A DNA stretch of 64,000 nucleotides from Anaeramoeba flamelloides (taxonomy: Eukaryota > Metamonada > Anaeramoebidae). Positions 1 through 12,503 of this stretch are shown in pieces. How positions within the stretch are numbered: position 1 is the first letter of the stretch; every line of letters begins with the position of its first letter. A model generated the notes under the pieces. The model was not told the origin of the DNA and ran no database searches. It saw only the letters and a list, made by a program, of their open reading frames with translations. The position numbers and the translations under genes were made by a program. The stretch is from contig JANTQA010000023.1 in NCBI GenBank assembly GCA_027625915.1, forward strand, positions 13,082,001 to 13,146,000, in the 5' to 3' direction.

Positions 1-1
1 G

Positions 2-61
2 TACCACGAATATAATTTTCCTCCGATTGAAGCAGATTTTAATTATAGCTTATATATTTAG
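2..61 (+). CDS. Possible 3' end of a protein-coding gene cut by the window edge
   Basis: Reading from base 2, nineteen codons stay open to a TAG stop at 59-61 and encode a mixed peptide containing EYNFPPIEADFNYSL. The base composition is clearly richer in G+C than the AT desert that follows, as expected for coding sequence here. Nothing in so short a tail identifies a family. It could be the last exon of a plus-strand gene starting left of the window; chance cannot be excluded. Confidence 0.4.
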   Translation, partial: YHEYNFPPIEADFNYSLYI

Positions 62-3000
62 ACATTAATCTCTTAACTTAATATTTTACATAATTTTAAG
101 ATTTTAAAAAAATTAATAATTAGCAAATGTTGAATTTTTTTTTTAAAAAATTAAATCGTGATTGTGAATGGGAAAAAAATTCACTTGTTTTTTTCTTTTC
201 TTCTTTTGTAAAATTAGTTTTTAAGCCTTGTGGTAAAATTTATGTAACTATTTGCCCGTTTGGTCCTTTTTTTTTAGTGTTGTTACTATATTCTGGCTAA
301 AACATGAATCCTCTATTATAGTAAACAGGGGTTTTTCTTAATAGAAATTGTGGAATAAAAGAAACATTAGAAAATAAAATCATATATTTTGTTTCCATAT
401 TTAAAGTTGGAACAAAAAATGCTAATTAGAATCAAATCATAATCCTACATTTTTTGATTTATAATTTTTTTTCTAAATTTTTTATATAATTTATGTTACT
501 TATTTTATTTTACAGAATATAATTTTACTGGATATATTTTATATAAAAGTTATTTTTCTCAAGAAAAAATATTAGAAAAAATATAAAAAATGATGCTATA
601 TTTTTCAGATCTACATCACTTGTTATATTTGATATGTAATTAAGATTCTGGAATACAATTTTTTAATAATTTTTTTTTTTTTACACAATTAAAGTCCCAG
701 GGATCAATAATCTACGACAACAAGGTAAATTTTTAAAAGTATGTTATTGGTGATATTCTCTACTTACATATTTTGTCTCTATCAAGTGTCAAAAAATTTT
801 AATAGAATAATCAACATAAAACAGAATATTTTTTTGGTGAGATCAATTTTTTTTTTCTATTTTTTCTGAAAAAGAAAACATTTTATTTCTCACCTTCTAA
901 AAAGTTTTTACCCTGTTAATTGCCATTTTTGTCATTATTATTCATTGACAAGTATTTGTTGACAGAAATATAAATGTAAAAAAAAAAAAAAAATGAGATA
1001 TTTCTTTGGTTAACCAAAAAAAATTGATTTGTTCAACTGATTGAAGAATATTTATATTTCTTTCGGGGGGCTGTCATAAATATTGATTTTTGAAAAGTCA
1101 TTTAAAAATTTTGCGAAGAAATTGTGTTTTTATTCCAAGATGAAATTTTTTTTTATCAAAATAAAATTATCTCAGAGATATTTGGAAATATATTAATTTT
1201 ATCCACAAAATTTAAAATCCTTTTTTTTTTACAGAAAAAAAAAAATATTTAAATTGATATAACGTTTTTTGTAAATAAAACCAAACAGTTTGTTAAATAA
1301 AATTTTTCATAATAAGAAAAAATATATTCCAATTCTGGTTTTCAAAAAATGAAAACCAGAAAACAACTTTTTACGGGTTTTAAAGGATAAAAATTGTTTT
1401 GCTCAATAGATCGAAATTTCTTTTGAAAAATTTCTGTTAAGCTTCTATTAAAATTCCATTTATTAAATCGTATTCTTCAATTAATTTTATTTGCCTAAGA
1501 TTTGAATTGAAATAATAAGTATGAAAAATAATAACAAATAAAAAATTTACTTTTAAAATCAATACTTTTCAACCTAAAAAGAAAAAAATATTTTCAAAAA
1601 GTAACTTTATTGTTGATCAAAATAAAAATTTTTTTTTTTTTTTTTTGGAAATTTTGATTTCAAAAAATAGACCCAAATTAATAAATTGTTTAAATGGGGT
1701 TAATTCATCCATTTTATGAGTCGAAACACAAATTACAATTAAAAAAATTATTTTTAAGATCTTTATGAGATTTCATTTTGTTTGCAAAAAATAATACTCC
1801 ATTTAGTAAAAATGGTAAACAAAAATAATTTACAAGTTCAATAACAAATTCGAAACTCGAAAAACCGAAAACTCAATGAGTAGAAACAATTTTTAATAAA
1901 AAGGAGTTCCAAGAGAAAAGAAAAAAGATTTTTGGTTAGTGTATTAAAATAAATATCAGATTATTTATATTGATCATCTCCCAAATAGAAAGAATTCTTT
2001 GTGAAGACGTGAAATTCAATAAAAAGTGATATGTAGTAATATTTTATAATTAAGGTAAGACCCATAAATGGAAATAATGCAAGTCAAAACTATAAATTTT
2101 TTCTTTTTTTTTTATCTGATAAATTAAAATACTTGTTAGATTTTTTGATTTTATTTAATTTTAATGATCATAATATTTTTGAATTACAATTTCATAATTC
2201 ATACTCATCAAAAATATTACCAAAAAAAATACATGCTTTTGAAAATTAAATCAAAAAATAGAATTTTGAATTTCTCATCCTTAATTGGATTTATGCAAAA
2301 AAATTACCAATAAAACTTAATATTTACCTAAAAAAAATATTATCAACTTTGAATCTTTTGGTTAAATAGTTTTTAAACTAATTGAAAGATATTTGTTCCA
2401 TTATTTATATATTAGTTACTTTTTTTCTCTTACTGGTATTTGAATTAAAAACGTAAAAAAAATTTTACTTCCTTTTCCAGATTTTTCGATTTTAAATAGA
2501 CTTCTAAAAGAGGTAAGATTACAATTTGTGACTATATATAAAACAGGAAATTGAAAATGAAGTGAAATTTTTTCCCATTTAAAAGTCAAATACCAGTAGT
2601 ACTTCTTTATTTTGGATAAACCCAGAATCCTCAATAAAAGCAAGATTTTAGGAATTGAAAAAAGAGTTTATCATCTTGAATTTTTTCAATTTAAATTTCG
2701 AACACCACCAAAAAAGAATATATTAAAAATATATAATTATTGCTTCAAAACCAATTTTTGAATCTATCAGCATCATTAATTCTAATAGAAATTTTGGAGA
2801 TCGGGTAAAAATTTTTAATCGAAAACGATTATTTTTTTCAAAATCAATCCAAAAGCCAAGTTTTTCCCTTTTGACACATAAGCTTTAAAAACTTTCAAAT
2901 CAAAAACCTAACCTTCTTCTTACTTCTTTTGTTATCCAATTGCATTTTTTCATCTCATGTTTATCGTAAAATTTCCGATTTAAAATCGCAAAAAAATGTT

Positions 3001-3729
3001 GTGTTTTTTTTTTGGAAAAATTTTTTCATCAGATCACAAAAGTTTAAAATTATCAAACATGCTTTATTAACTCACAACTCTTTCAAGCCTACAATTTGAG
3101 TAAAAATCTTGTTATTTCTCATCTACAAAGTGATAAAATTGTAGGGAGATTATCCTTTTAAAAAATTGTTTAGAATCTTAAACCTTTTCCCAAAAGAAAA
3201 TAAATAAGTGTTAGTGCTTTTTTTGTTTTCTAAAATATTTTTTATGATGAAAAAATAATTTGTTTCTCCGAAAAAAGAATTTTATCCAAAAACAAAATTT
3301 TCTTGTTGGAAAGTTCCAAAAAAAATTGGAATAGGGCTTTTGATTGAAACCCTTGTTTCACGAATAACATACCTCCCTTTTTAGATTCCCCAAATTAACA
3401 ATAAATGTATTCGAAAAATTTAAAATTTAAAAAAAGTTTATTCCAATTTGAAAATTTCAAGTTGTTTTATTGGGTTTTTTAATCAACAAAATTTTTCTTT
3501 CTTCCCAAAAGGTTGGTTTAAAAAAAAAATTTTTTTTTGTGAAAAAATCAAAAAGTGTTCTTTGAATGAAACCACTGACACTTTTCAAATTTTCTCAAAT
3601 TGGCAAAGTAGTTTTTATTTTTTTGATTTCTACTTCGTTTTTTTTTTTTTTTTTTTTTTATTTTTTTTTTGAAACAAACTTGGTAAACACAAAAACCTTT
3701 GATCTTTCGATCCAACCTTTTTTTCATCT
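62..3729. other. Intergenic AT-rich stretch with a diverged dispersed repeat
   Basis: No convincing coding sequence on either strand; the short open frames are homopolymer-rich and lack a codon bias like that of the real genes. Bases about 680-1800 are recognisably related, in inverted orientation, to about 27950-29430 (separate entry). A long T run at about 3640-3671 lies just upstream of the start codon of the next gene and may be part of its promoter or leader. Confidence 0.6.
680..1800 (+). repeat. Dispersed repeat, copy 1 (partner at about 27950-29430, inverted)
   Basis: Several segments here match, in the same order, the reverse complement of 27950-29430: the ctacgacaacaag segment near 710, the TTGGTTAACC segment near 1010, the paired GAAAACC segments near 1345, and the ggggttaattcatcca segment near 1697. 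The copies have diverged with many indels, so this looks like an old transposon-derived family. No coding remnant is recognised. Confidence 0.55.
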
Positions 3730-5138
3730 ATGAAAAAGAATTGTTTAATAAGTACTCTTCTTTTCCTATTACTTTCAAGTTATTGTTTGTGTTATTATAC
3801 AGAAACTTTGCTAACACCGCCTCGGGTGCCAGAAATTTTTTCACCAGAATCTGATGACGAAATTAACAATTGGGCAAGTCTAGGCAACGTTAAAGATTAC
3901 GAACCTACACTCAAATCGGATCCGCCAGACGTATTTGATTGGTACATTAAAAATAATGCCTCTGCATATGCGCTAATATATGCAGAAAATACTGACACCT
4001 ATGCCTACAAGCTTGGGAAATTTGGCTTCAATTTGCCTGTTGTTTCCAACTCTTCTTTAACAATCCAAGAGATCAATTTCCAGACCACACGAGATGCATA
4101 CCAAAAAGATGGAAGCGATGAAATTGGTTTTGAATACCTTTTTGATACTTTTCTTTATTTTTATTTTGAGACAACTGAGGTTACCCCAAGCAGCCAGGCT
4201 TCATACATAACTATTATTGTGATTGAGGAAGATCAACTATGTGGTGAGAAAAAAATGAGATCATGGGAAGACCCCAACGACACAAAAAATGTCCAAACCT
4301 TAAGAATTTATGGTGGCGAAATGGAAGAATTCCAAGAAAATTTATCTGCAGAAATGGTAAAAATTCTTTTTTTTTTGGAATAAAAAAAAAAAAAAAAACT
4401 TATTTGGATCTTACCTATTTAATATGTAAAACTTGTCTCACTTCACTTTATGTAGAAAATTTGTTTATTTTTTTCAACCATCCAGCAACACTCTTGTTCA
4501 AAAAATTAATTAATTTTTTTATTGTTTTTTCAAAATTGACAAGCCAAATTTCCTTTTGAAAACAATTCACAATAGGTTTGGAAAACCTAAGATTCAAAAA
4601 TTATGACTCTTTTACAAATTTACAAACGAAATTTTACAACAAATCATATTCAGATCCCATCAAAAAGTGTAAAAACAACATTACTGATAAATTCAAATCT
4701 ATTTAATGAAATTTTTAGTTCAATTTCCATTTTTGTAATCAAATAAACTCAACTTTTAAAAAAACTCGAAAGTAAGAATCTTTTGAAGCAAAACTAATTT
4801 TACAAAGTTTCTCAACATTTAAGCCAATAAAATACCTTATTCAATATTTGATTAAAAAAAGATGATAAAGGAAAATGAACAAAAATTTTTAGATATTTAT
4901 TTGAATTTATCAGTAATGCCAAAAAGTGTGAAAAATATACCAAAAAGTAAAAAAAAGTAACAAAACTCTCTATTATATCTGTTTTTTTTTTTTTTTTTTT
5001 AGAACATCTAAACAATTGTTTAGCTTGAAATAAGAACTGAAAATGGTTAAATTTAAACATCTTATGCAAAAAAACATTTCTTAGAGATTTTCTACTTGAA
5101 AATTTCTAAAATATTGTCCCAATCTTCGAGATTAAAAG

Positions 5139-5169
<31 letters not shown>

Positions 5170-8100
5170 GTGAAGAAGACCAGTAATAAGACAAAACTTT
5201 ATTATCCGAGTTTATTGGCCATGTTCTTTCGAATCTATTACCAATTTATTGGATTTAAACACACGTAACAATTGGAGGCATTCAATCAAAAATTATTTTA
5301 TTATATTTAAAAGTCTCTTAAAGAAATCATGGAGTTGAAACTTGCCAATTTACAATGATTATCTAAACACCAAAACACAAACTTGTCAAAAAAATGTTTT
5401 TTTTTTACACTTTCGTGAAATCCAATAAATTGATTCCATTCATTGGGCAAATTTATTTTTAGGTTCAAAAGTTTACTTTAAATTAAAACCAAATAAATCA
5501 ATATTGTTTCTCGATTTTCTTGATTTTAGGAAAAGTAAATAAAAAATTGCAAATTTTCTTTCTTATTATAATTTTAACAAAACGAGACTTAATACAAATA
5601 ATTGAATAAAAGAGATTTTTGAATATGACAAGAACAAATTATAATATATAGAAAATTAAAAATTGAAATTATGAATAAATTTTTCATTAATTAATTAGAT
5701 TCATTCTTTTTTAAACATCAATAAAATATTATTTAATTCATTCCTATTTTAAATTTTTTTATTTTAACCAGATAAAAACAAAGATCTTTGATTCAATATA
5801 ATTTAATAATATTTAAAAAAAATTAACTTTTCAATCCACTAATTAAAATTTTAATATTTTAATATCAATTTTGTCATAAAAAAAAACAATAAACATTAAA
5901 ACAAAACAAACAACAAACATTAAAACAAAAAAAAAAAAAAATAGGTTAATGATGATAACTTTGTTATTGCAGGTATGGTTGAACTAAGAAACATATCAAC
6001 TGATCTTCCGACGGATTGGCCGAAATATACCTTTAATGCTGTCATTGGGAATATGAACGTAACAATAAAGTATAAGTGGGAAATTGATGTTAAAAAATTA
6101 AGTTCAGAAATTGGCGAGGCTAATGATTTGGTTCAAGTTTTTTTAGATGATGGATCTGTCGTAAAAAATGGGGACTATGATGGAATAGCGTGCTACTGGA
6201 TGTGCAAAATCGGAGACACCATTTTTAAAAGCACCGAGGTAAATGTTGATGATTCATGGATCGGATGCACTTTACCATCACTTACAATTGCGGAAAGTTA
6301 TTCTGTTGACGTGTCATATCATAAAGATGCAACCACAAGCCAATTTACAAATTCTAAAATAAATATTTTCTATAAAGGTAAAGTTTATTCATTATATATA
6401 TATATATATATATTCATATATCCTCTTAATAATACTGGCTAATTCTTGAAACGAATTTTTGGGAAAAAATAAGAAAAACAAAAAAAACAATCTACTTAAC
6501 GAATTAAAAAACAACCAACAGAATTTACCTCATGTAAAATCAAAAAAAAAGTTTTACACTGGAAGATTAAAAAAATGATCCTAATTTGAGGTTTTAATTT
6601 ATTAAAATCAAATAAGTTTTGATTTTAATTTTTCGTAAAATGTTCATTCATTGATTTAAATTCTTTGTGTTATTAATGAAATTTTTTTTTTTTTTTCCTT
6701 AAGAAAAGTGCTACCTAACAATCTCTTTAATTTTTCTAATAATTGGATTTAATTCAAGGTTTTTCATTGTCATGATATTCCAATATAGTAGGGATCTTAA
6801 AAAGTTTCTTTTAATATGCATTTTTCTGTATTGCTATCTGAAAATTTTTCAATTTGAATGACAGACATAAACTTCAATAATTTAAGGACAAACTGTATAG
6901 CCAAAATGAAAACTTGGAAACAAATGTCTTCAATTTTATAAATAAAAACTATTAAAATAATAAAATTGGATATTTGAGAAAAATAAAAATAAATAACATA
7001 AATTATTTTCTTTAATAAAAAAATGAAATTGTAATAATATTTGATTGATTTTAAACACGTTTAACACAAATGATTAATTAGATTGTTGAAAAAAAAAAAA
7101 AAAAAAAACCAAAAACAAATTAATGAATAGTATTCATAAATTTGCTATTTGTAATATAAAAATGCTCAACTTCTTAGAATAAAACATAATAACCCAAAGA
7201 AATAAAATTATCCCAAAATGTTATTTCTTAAAAAAAAAAAAATTAAAGAAATCTTACTAAACAAAAAAGCCTGCTTATTTGTAATAATATAAAATTTTCA
7301 CATTTTTTTAAATCAAATTTTAATTCTGATAAATTTTATTTAATTATTTCAAAACTGTCTATTTAATAATTTAGTTTGTGATGTTTCTTCTGATGATTCT
7401 GATGATTCTGATTCCGATGATAATGATAATGTCTGTATAAATGGAGTATGTAAAAACTATGTATGTGAATGTTATGAAGGTTGGAATGGCACTTATTGTT
7501 CCAACGAAATTTGCCCAAAAAATAAATGCAATAATAATGGTGATTGCGATATAACGAATGGAAACTGTAAAGAATTTTCTTATTTATTTTCAAAATGAGA
7601 CTTGCAAAAAAAAAAAAAAAAAAAATAATTAATAATAATTAATTCAAAAAACATTTTTTAAAAAAAAAATAAACAATCTAATATATAGGCGAATGCTATG
7701 ATGGCTATTCAGGGGGAAATTGTTTCATAAACTTGTGTGAAGTGGAATATAACAATTGTTCGAATCATGGCATATGCTTTTATAATATGAAAAATGGGCA
7801 TTGCATATGTGATACCCAAAGTGGATGGGAAGGAGAAAAATGCGATGAAGAAATCTGCAGTAGCAAAGACTGTGGGCAATTTGACACACCAAAACGAGGT
7901 GAATGTTTAGCTAATGGGACGTGTTTGTGTAACTATGGATATTCGGGGAATAAATGCAAAACTGATGACTGCGAAACTATGAATTGTATTCATGGTGTTT
8001 GTGATCTAGAACAAGGCATATGTGTTTGTGAATCCAATTATGAAGGGAAAAAATGTAATAAGGAAAAAGTATCAGATCCCTGGAGTAAAAAAATGTCAGA

Positions 8101-9349
8101 AAAATTTGGTATAACTGAAACTTCATTTTTAGCATTATTTTCAATAACGATGATCGCAATCTCGATTTTTGCCATAATCTTCTTAGTCATGATTAGAACG
8201 AAAATTAAGAGGAAAAAAAGAAGGAAAGAACAATATAAGTCGATCTTAGAATTGCCAATTTTTGACTTCCAAACATTATTTGGGGATTATTATTTTATAT
8301 CACAATCAACAACAAATCAAGTAACGAAAAAAAAATTAAAACAAACGTATTTGGATTTAAGTGATTTATTAGTAACAAATCTCGATTTTGTTGAATCCTT
8401 GTTACTCTCAGACGAAAATCAAGTCGTTGATTATTTAATTAGATCAATATTATACATTTTTGAATCTGAGGGCGAAGGAGCCAATTTGATAAAACACTTC
8501 ATTGTCAAGGAGATCAATGAATGCCAAGATCCAGATTTTCTATTTAAAGGCTATTCAATTACCACCAAGCTTTGGACATCCTTTGCGCATTTGCCCGTGG
8601 GGATCAATTATCTGCACAGTACCCTCAGCCAACAAATATATGATTTAATTATGGAAATGTCCATTTCGGAAATCGAAATAAACCCAAATAAATTGAATGA
8701 AACGGACTCCATATCATGCAACAAATACAATTTAATGGCTGCAGTGGAGACAATTCTTTCTTCGATTGAAAAAAACGCCGACCAAATCCCAGGCCAATAT
8801 TGCTTTATCTTAGATACACTATCGAAGCAATTAAAATTGAAATTTCCAGAGCAAATTCTTCCTCAAATAGGATCCTTTATTTTCAACATGTTTTTCAACC
8901 CTGTAATCACCTCTTTAGATGATTATGGGCTAATAGAGGAATCCCCAGAGGACTCGATCATTAGTATCTTCATTTTAATTGCAAAGGTGTTTACTCAATT
9001 ATCAAATTGCTCCATTTTCGACGAAAAGGATGATTATTTGACAGAAATGAATGATTACTTGACTAAAAATACTGAAAGGATGAGACTATTTTTAACACAA
9101 ATATCAACGCCCTCAATAGAGTTCGAGGAAAATGCTCTATTCCCTCCTTCTCCATTACCAAAAAATATCTTTGAAGTTTCTTGCGCAAATGTACACAGAT
9201 TCTTATTATTAAATGAAAATAAAATTCTCAATAATTTAGAACAAATCTGTGAGAACCAAGATAGATTCCAAATTTTGAAAAAGGAAATGCAAGAACTTAT
9301 TTTTTTAATTGGAGAACCAATACCTCTAAAAACTATAGAGGATGTATAA
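3730..9349 (+). CDS. EGF-repeat transmembrane protein with cytoplasmic RasGAP-type domain
   Basis: Four exons inferred from splice sites and reading phase: 3730-4356, 5945-6377, 7375-7566 and 7689-9349 (introns 1588, 997 and 122 bp, all GT-AG), giving 970 residues in one frame. Residues 1-21 are a signal peptide. Residues 22-353 are an unassigned ectodomain whose end weakly resembles an IPT/TIG fold. Five EGF-like cysteine repeats span about 370-540. One transmembrane helix (about 563-586) is followed by a basic stop-transfer segment. Residues about 640-960 match the RasGAP domain: LFKGYSITTKL followed by YLH, EINPNKL, then FNMFFNPVI. The catalytic arginine finger (LFR in p120GAP and neurofibromin) is Lys 704, and the second conserved Arg (FLR motif) is Met 818, so GTPase-activating activity may be lost or altered. 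The layout recalls plexins. It probably sits at the cell surface, linking extracellular binding to a small GTPase. Family call is firm; function is inferred. Confidence 0.85.
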
Positions 9350-9884
9350 TTACTTTTTTTTTTTTTATGTTTATTTTTACTCTTTTATTTTTCACTTTTT
9401 TTTTCAATTAATAATAAATTTTTTGTCAAGATATTTTGAATTATTTATTTTTAAAGTTTTTTTTTATTTTTTATTTTTGTGTGTCTTTTTTTGATGGCAT
9501 TAGTATAAAATTGAATAAACAACTGATTTAATTCTGAAAATTAAATAAAATTGATTCAAATATAGCATTTCAAGTAAATGTAATGAAACCTATTTTTGTG
9601 AGAGTAGTTCGGTTTTTTTTTTTTTTGATTTTGAAATAAGATTTTAAAATCTTTGATTTTTATTCATCTGTTTTAGGGGTCGAGAAAATATTAGGAACTC
9701 TACCACACTCTTGGACTCTAATATCAATTTAATTGAAGAAACAAAATATATTAATTCAGTTTTAAATATAGTATTCTCAAGATTCCTTTTCAATTTGTAG
9801 ATAAGAATCATTTTTTCAAATTTCAATTTTTCTGTAATTTTTTTCCTGTTTATTTCATTTTTTATTTCAATCTTTCTTTTTTTT

Positions 9885-9921
<37 letters not shown>

Positions 9922-12503
9922 TATATTTTCATCTTTGCTTTGTTATGTTGTTTCTATTTTTTTTTTTTTCTTTTCTTTATTTTTTTTTCTTTTTTAAAAA
10001 TGTCAAATAGAAAAAAAAAAAAAAATTGAATTTCCAAAGTAACATTCAGAAAATTGTGTCAAAGTAATTTCTTTTACAAATGAATATAAATTTGTTATTA
10101 AAAAAATCTTTTTGTCAAGAATTTTAATTTAATAAAGATTTGTTGAAACCACTACCTGGCATTTCAATGATATGTGAGAAAAACTTTTTTTAACATGGCG
10201 AATTTTTTAGTGAAATAAATTTTTTGTTAGGTATTTCTTTTATGAATATCAACTCTCATTTAGAATTTATTCTTTTTATTATTTCTCTTTAATCTTATAT
10301 TGGTAGAATCTTAATAAAAATTGAATTTTTGATTTTTGGATTTGGTATCTTTGAAAGAGATTGAGTTCAGGATATGTTAAATTTTAAGTGTACTCTTTGG
10401 GATACAACTTTAATCAATAATTTAGAATTCATAAAATACCAAAGTGACTGGATTGGGTTATATAAATAAAATACCATTTGTGATAGAAATCAAGCAATTG
10501 GATTGTAAGGTAAAACAATTGAAAAATTTCCATACCTAACCGAGAAATCAAAATTTATTAAGGTAGAAAAAAAAAAATGATTTGAAAAAAGATTCAATTC
10601 AACATTGAAAACAATACTTATCTTTTCTGATTAATAAATTGAAAATATTTTATTTGAAATTACCCATATTTTTAAAAAACTTTATGTTGAATAACCCAAA
10701 AATATTTACAAACCAAATTAGACATGACTTTCTCAGGATTTAATAAAGAACTCTTATTAAAATTTGGATAAAATTTCAAGTCGGATAACCAGGTTTTATC
10801 ATCAGTGCAATGGACAAAATAATACCATGTAGATAAGTTTAATCTTCTTTTTCGAAATAAAACACATATTTCGTTTTAAAATTGAAGTCTCATACTTTAG
10901 ACTATCAAAGAAACCGACAATAAATTATAACTAAATATGATATTGGTTTCTTAAAGTAATATTTTTAAAAAGAAATTCTAAAAATGAAGGATCAAATCAT
11001 AAAATTTATCTCAAACCATAGTTTTAATTTTTTTTTGGGATATTTTCTTCTTACAAAAAATAAACAATTCAGAAAAATTGAGAATATTAAGAAAAATTTT
11101 CAACAAATTGTATTCATAATTTAAATTTTATTAAAAACATCCAGATGTTTACTTTCAAAATTGATTAGAACTTAGGTAAATTATTGGGTAGTGATTTAGA
11201 TTTTACCTAAGTACAAAAAGAAAAAAACAGATAGATTTACTTTTGAAATACGGATTAAACCCGTTGCGCACCGAATATTTTGATCACTGTAAAGAACTAA
11301 GAAAGAGTAATTTGTGATTTAGAACCAATATTGATTGTATTGTTTCATGAGGTTAGTTTTTTAATATTCAAAATTAAATTCTTTCTTACTGAATAGCTCT
11401 TGAAAACCCCCTGTATAAATAGATATTCATTTTTTTAAAATGAAAAAAACTGAAAATTTTGCCCTTTTTTACCACAAAAAACAAACACAAAAAAATCATG
11501 AGTTTATCCAAAATTTTGACCATTTCTTATGTGATTTCCTAAATACCAAAGTTAAAGAAATGATTAATAAAAAATTGATCAAAACAAATTAAAGTAAAAA
11601 AATTACCAACAAAATAAATAGAAAAGCTTTAAAAATATATATTGTTTTCAACATAAACTATATCTTTGTGAAATTTGTAAGTCAATAATTTTTGATAACT
11701 ACTGATAAGAAAGATATAGTTTCTTATACTGCTCTTTACTAATAATAATGAATTCTATGAATTGACAAGAGATTTTTTCTTTATATCTCTCCAATTAAGA
11801 TCTAATTTAAAGTTACAAAATACCATCATTAAGTCTTTGTTGTTCACTTCTCTCTCTTATTTTTCTTTTACAATTTCAAATAAAAGTTATTTAACAGTTG
11901 CAAAAACCCTATTATTATTTCTGTGTGTAACTTGAAAACCTTGATTTTTAATTGAATGAAGAATTTATTCTTTTCACCCATCCTTCAGTTTTAAAATACC
12001 TTTTGTTTATTGTAAGATTAAATAAATTGCAGGTTTACTTTGCTTAAAATAAAATCAATCAATCTTGGAAACTTACTGTTCTTTGACTTTTAAATCTTCT
12101 GCTTACAACCTTTTTAATTATCATTTTTTTATTCTCAATTTATTGTAACCTATATTACTTCGATTTTTTAAATTAAACAAAAAAAAACTAATTTAACTAA
12201 AAAAATGCATATCTCAAGTAAGAGTGCTTCATTTATTTCAATTTTATATCAAGAACTCTTCTTAGATTTTTTGAAAATTCTTATAAATTTTATCAAAAAA
12301 AACAAATTGATTTAAAATTTTTTGTTTTTTTTTATTTCTGCGGCATTATTGAATAAAATTTAAAAAAATTGTCTGTAAAATGTTGTAGTCGGAATTCTCG
12401 ACATTTATGACATTTTTTGACAAAAAATTAAAAATAGGTCCTGAGACGAGAATTGCTCAATAATAAAAAATTAAAACAAAATAATAAAAAAAAAATTATT
12501 TTA
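9350..12503. other. Intergenic stretch between two convergent genes
   Basis: This holds the 3' flanks of the RasGAP-type gene and the polymerase gene, which point towards each other. It contains T-rich tracts just after the TAA at 9349, an almost pure T tract at about 9874-9918, and AT-rich sequence. No gene, RNA gene or clear transposon end was recognised. Confidence 0.6.

Noticed and set aside
3448-3672. Short open frame ending in a poly-Phe tract
   Set aside because: The end is the T run upstream of the RasGAP gene and the rest is AT-rich intergenic sequence.
10720-10830. Minus-strand peptide-like stretch without stops (TDDKTWLSDLKFYPNF)
   Set aside because: It is about forty codons without stops in an AT-rich region; no start, splice site or family resemblance was found, so chance is likely.
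11250-11290. Small GC-richer patch suggestive of a tRNA
   Set aside because: It cannot be folded into a cloverleaf and lacks the B-box GGTTCGAATCC-type signal; no tRNA was found in the window.
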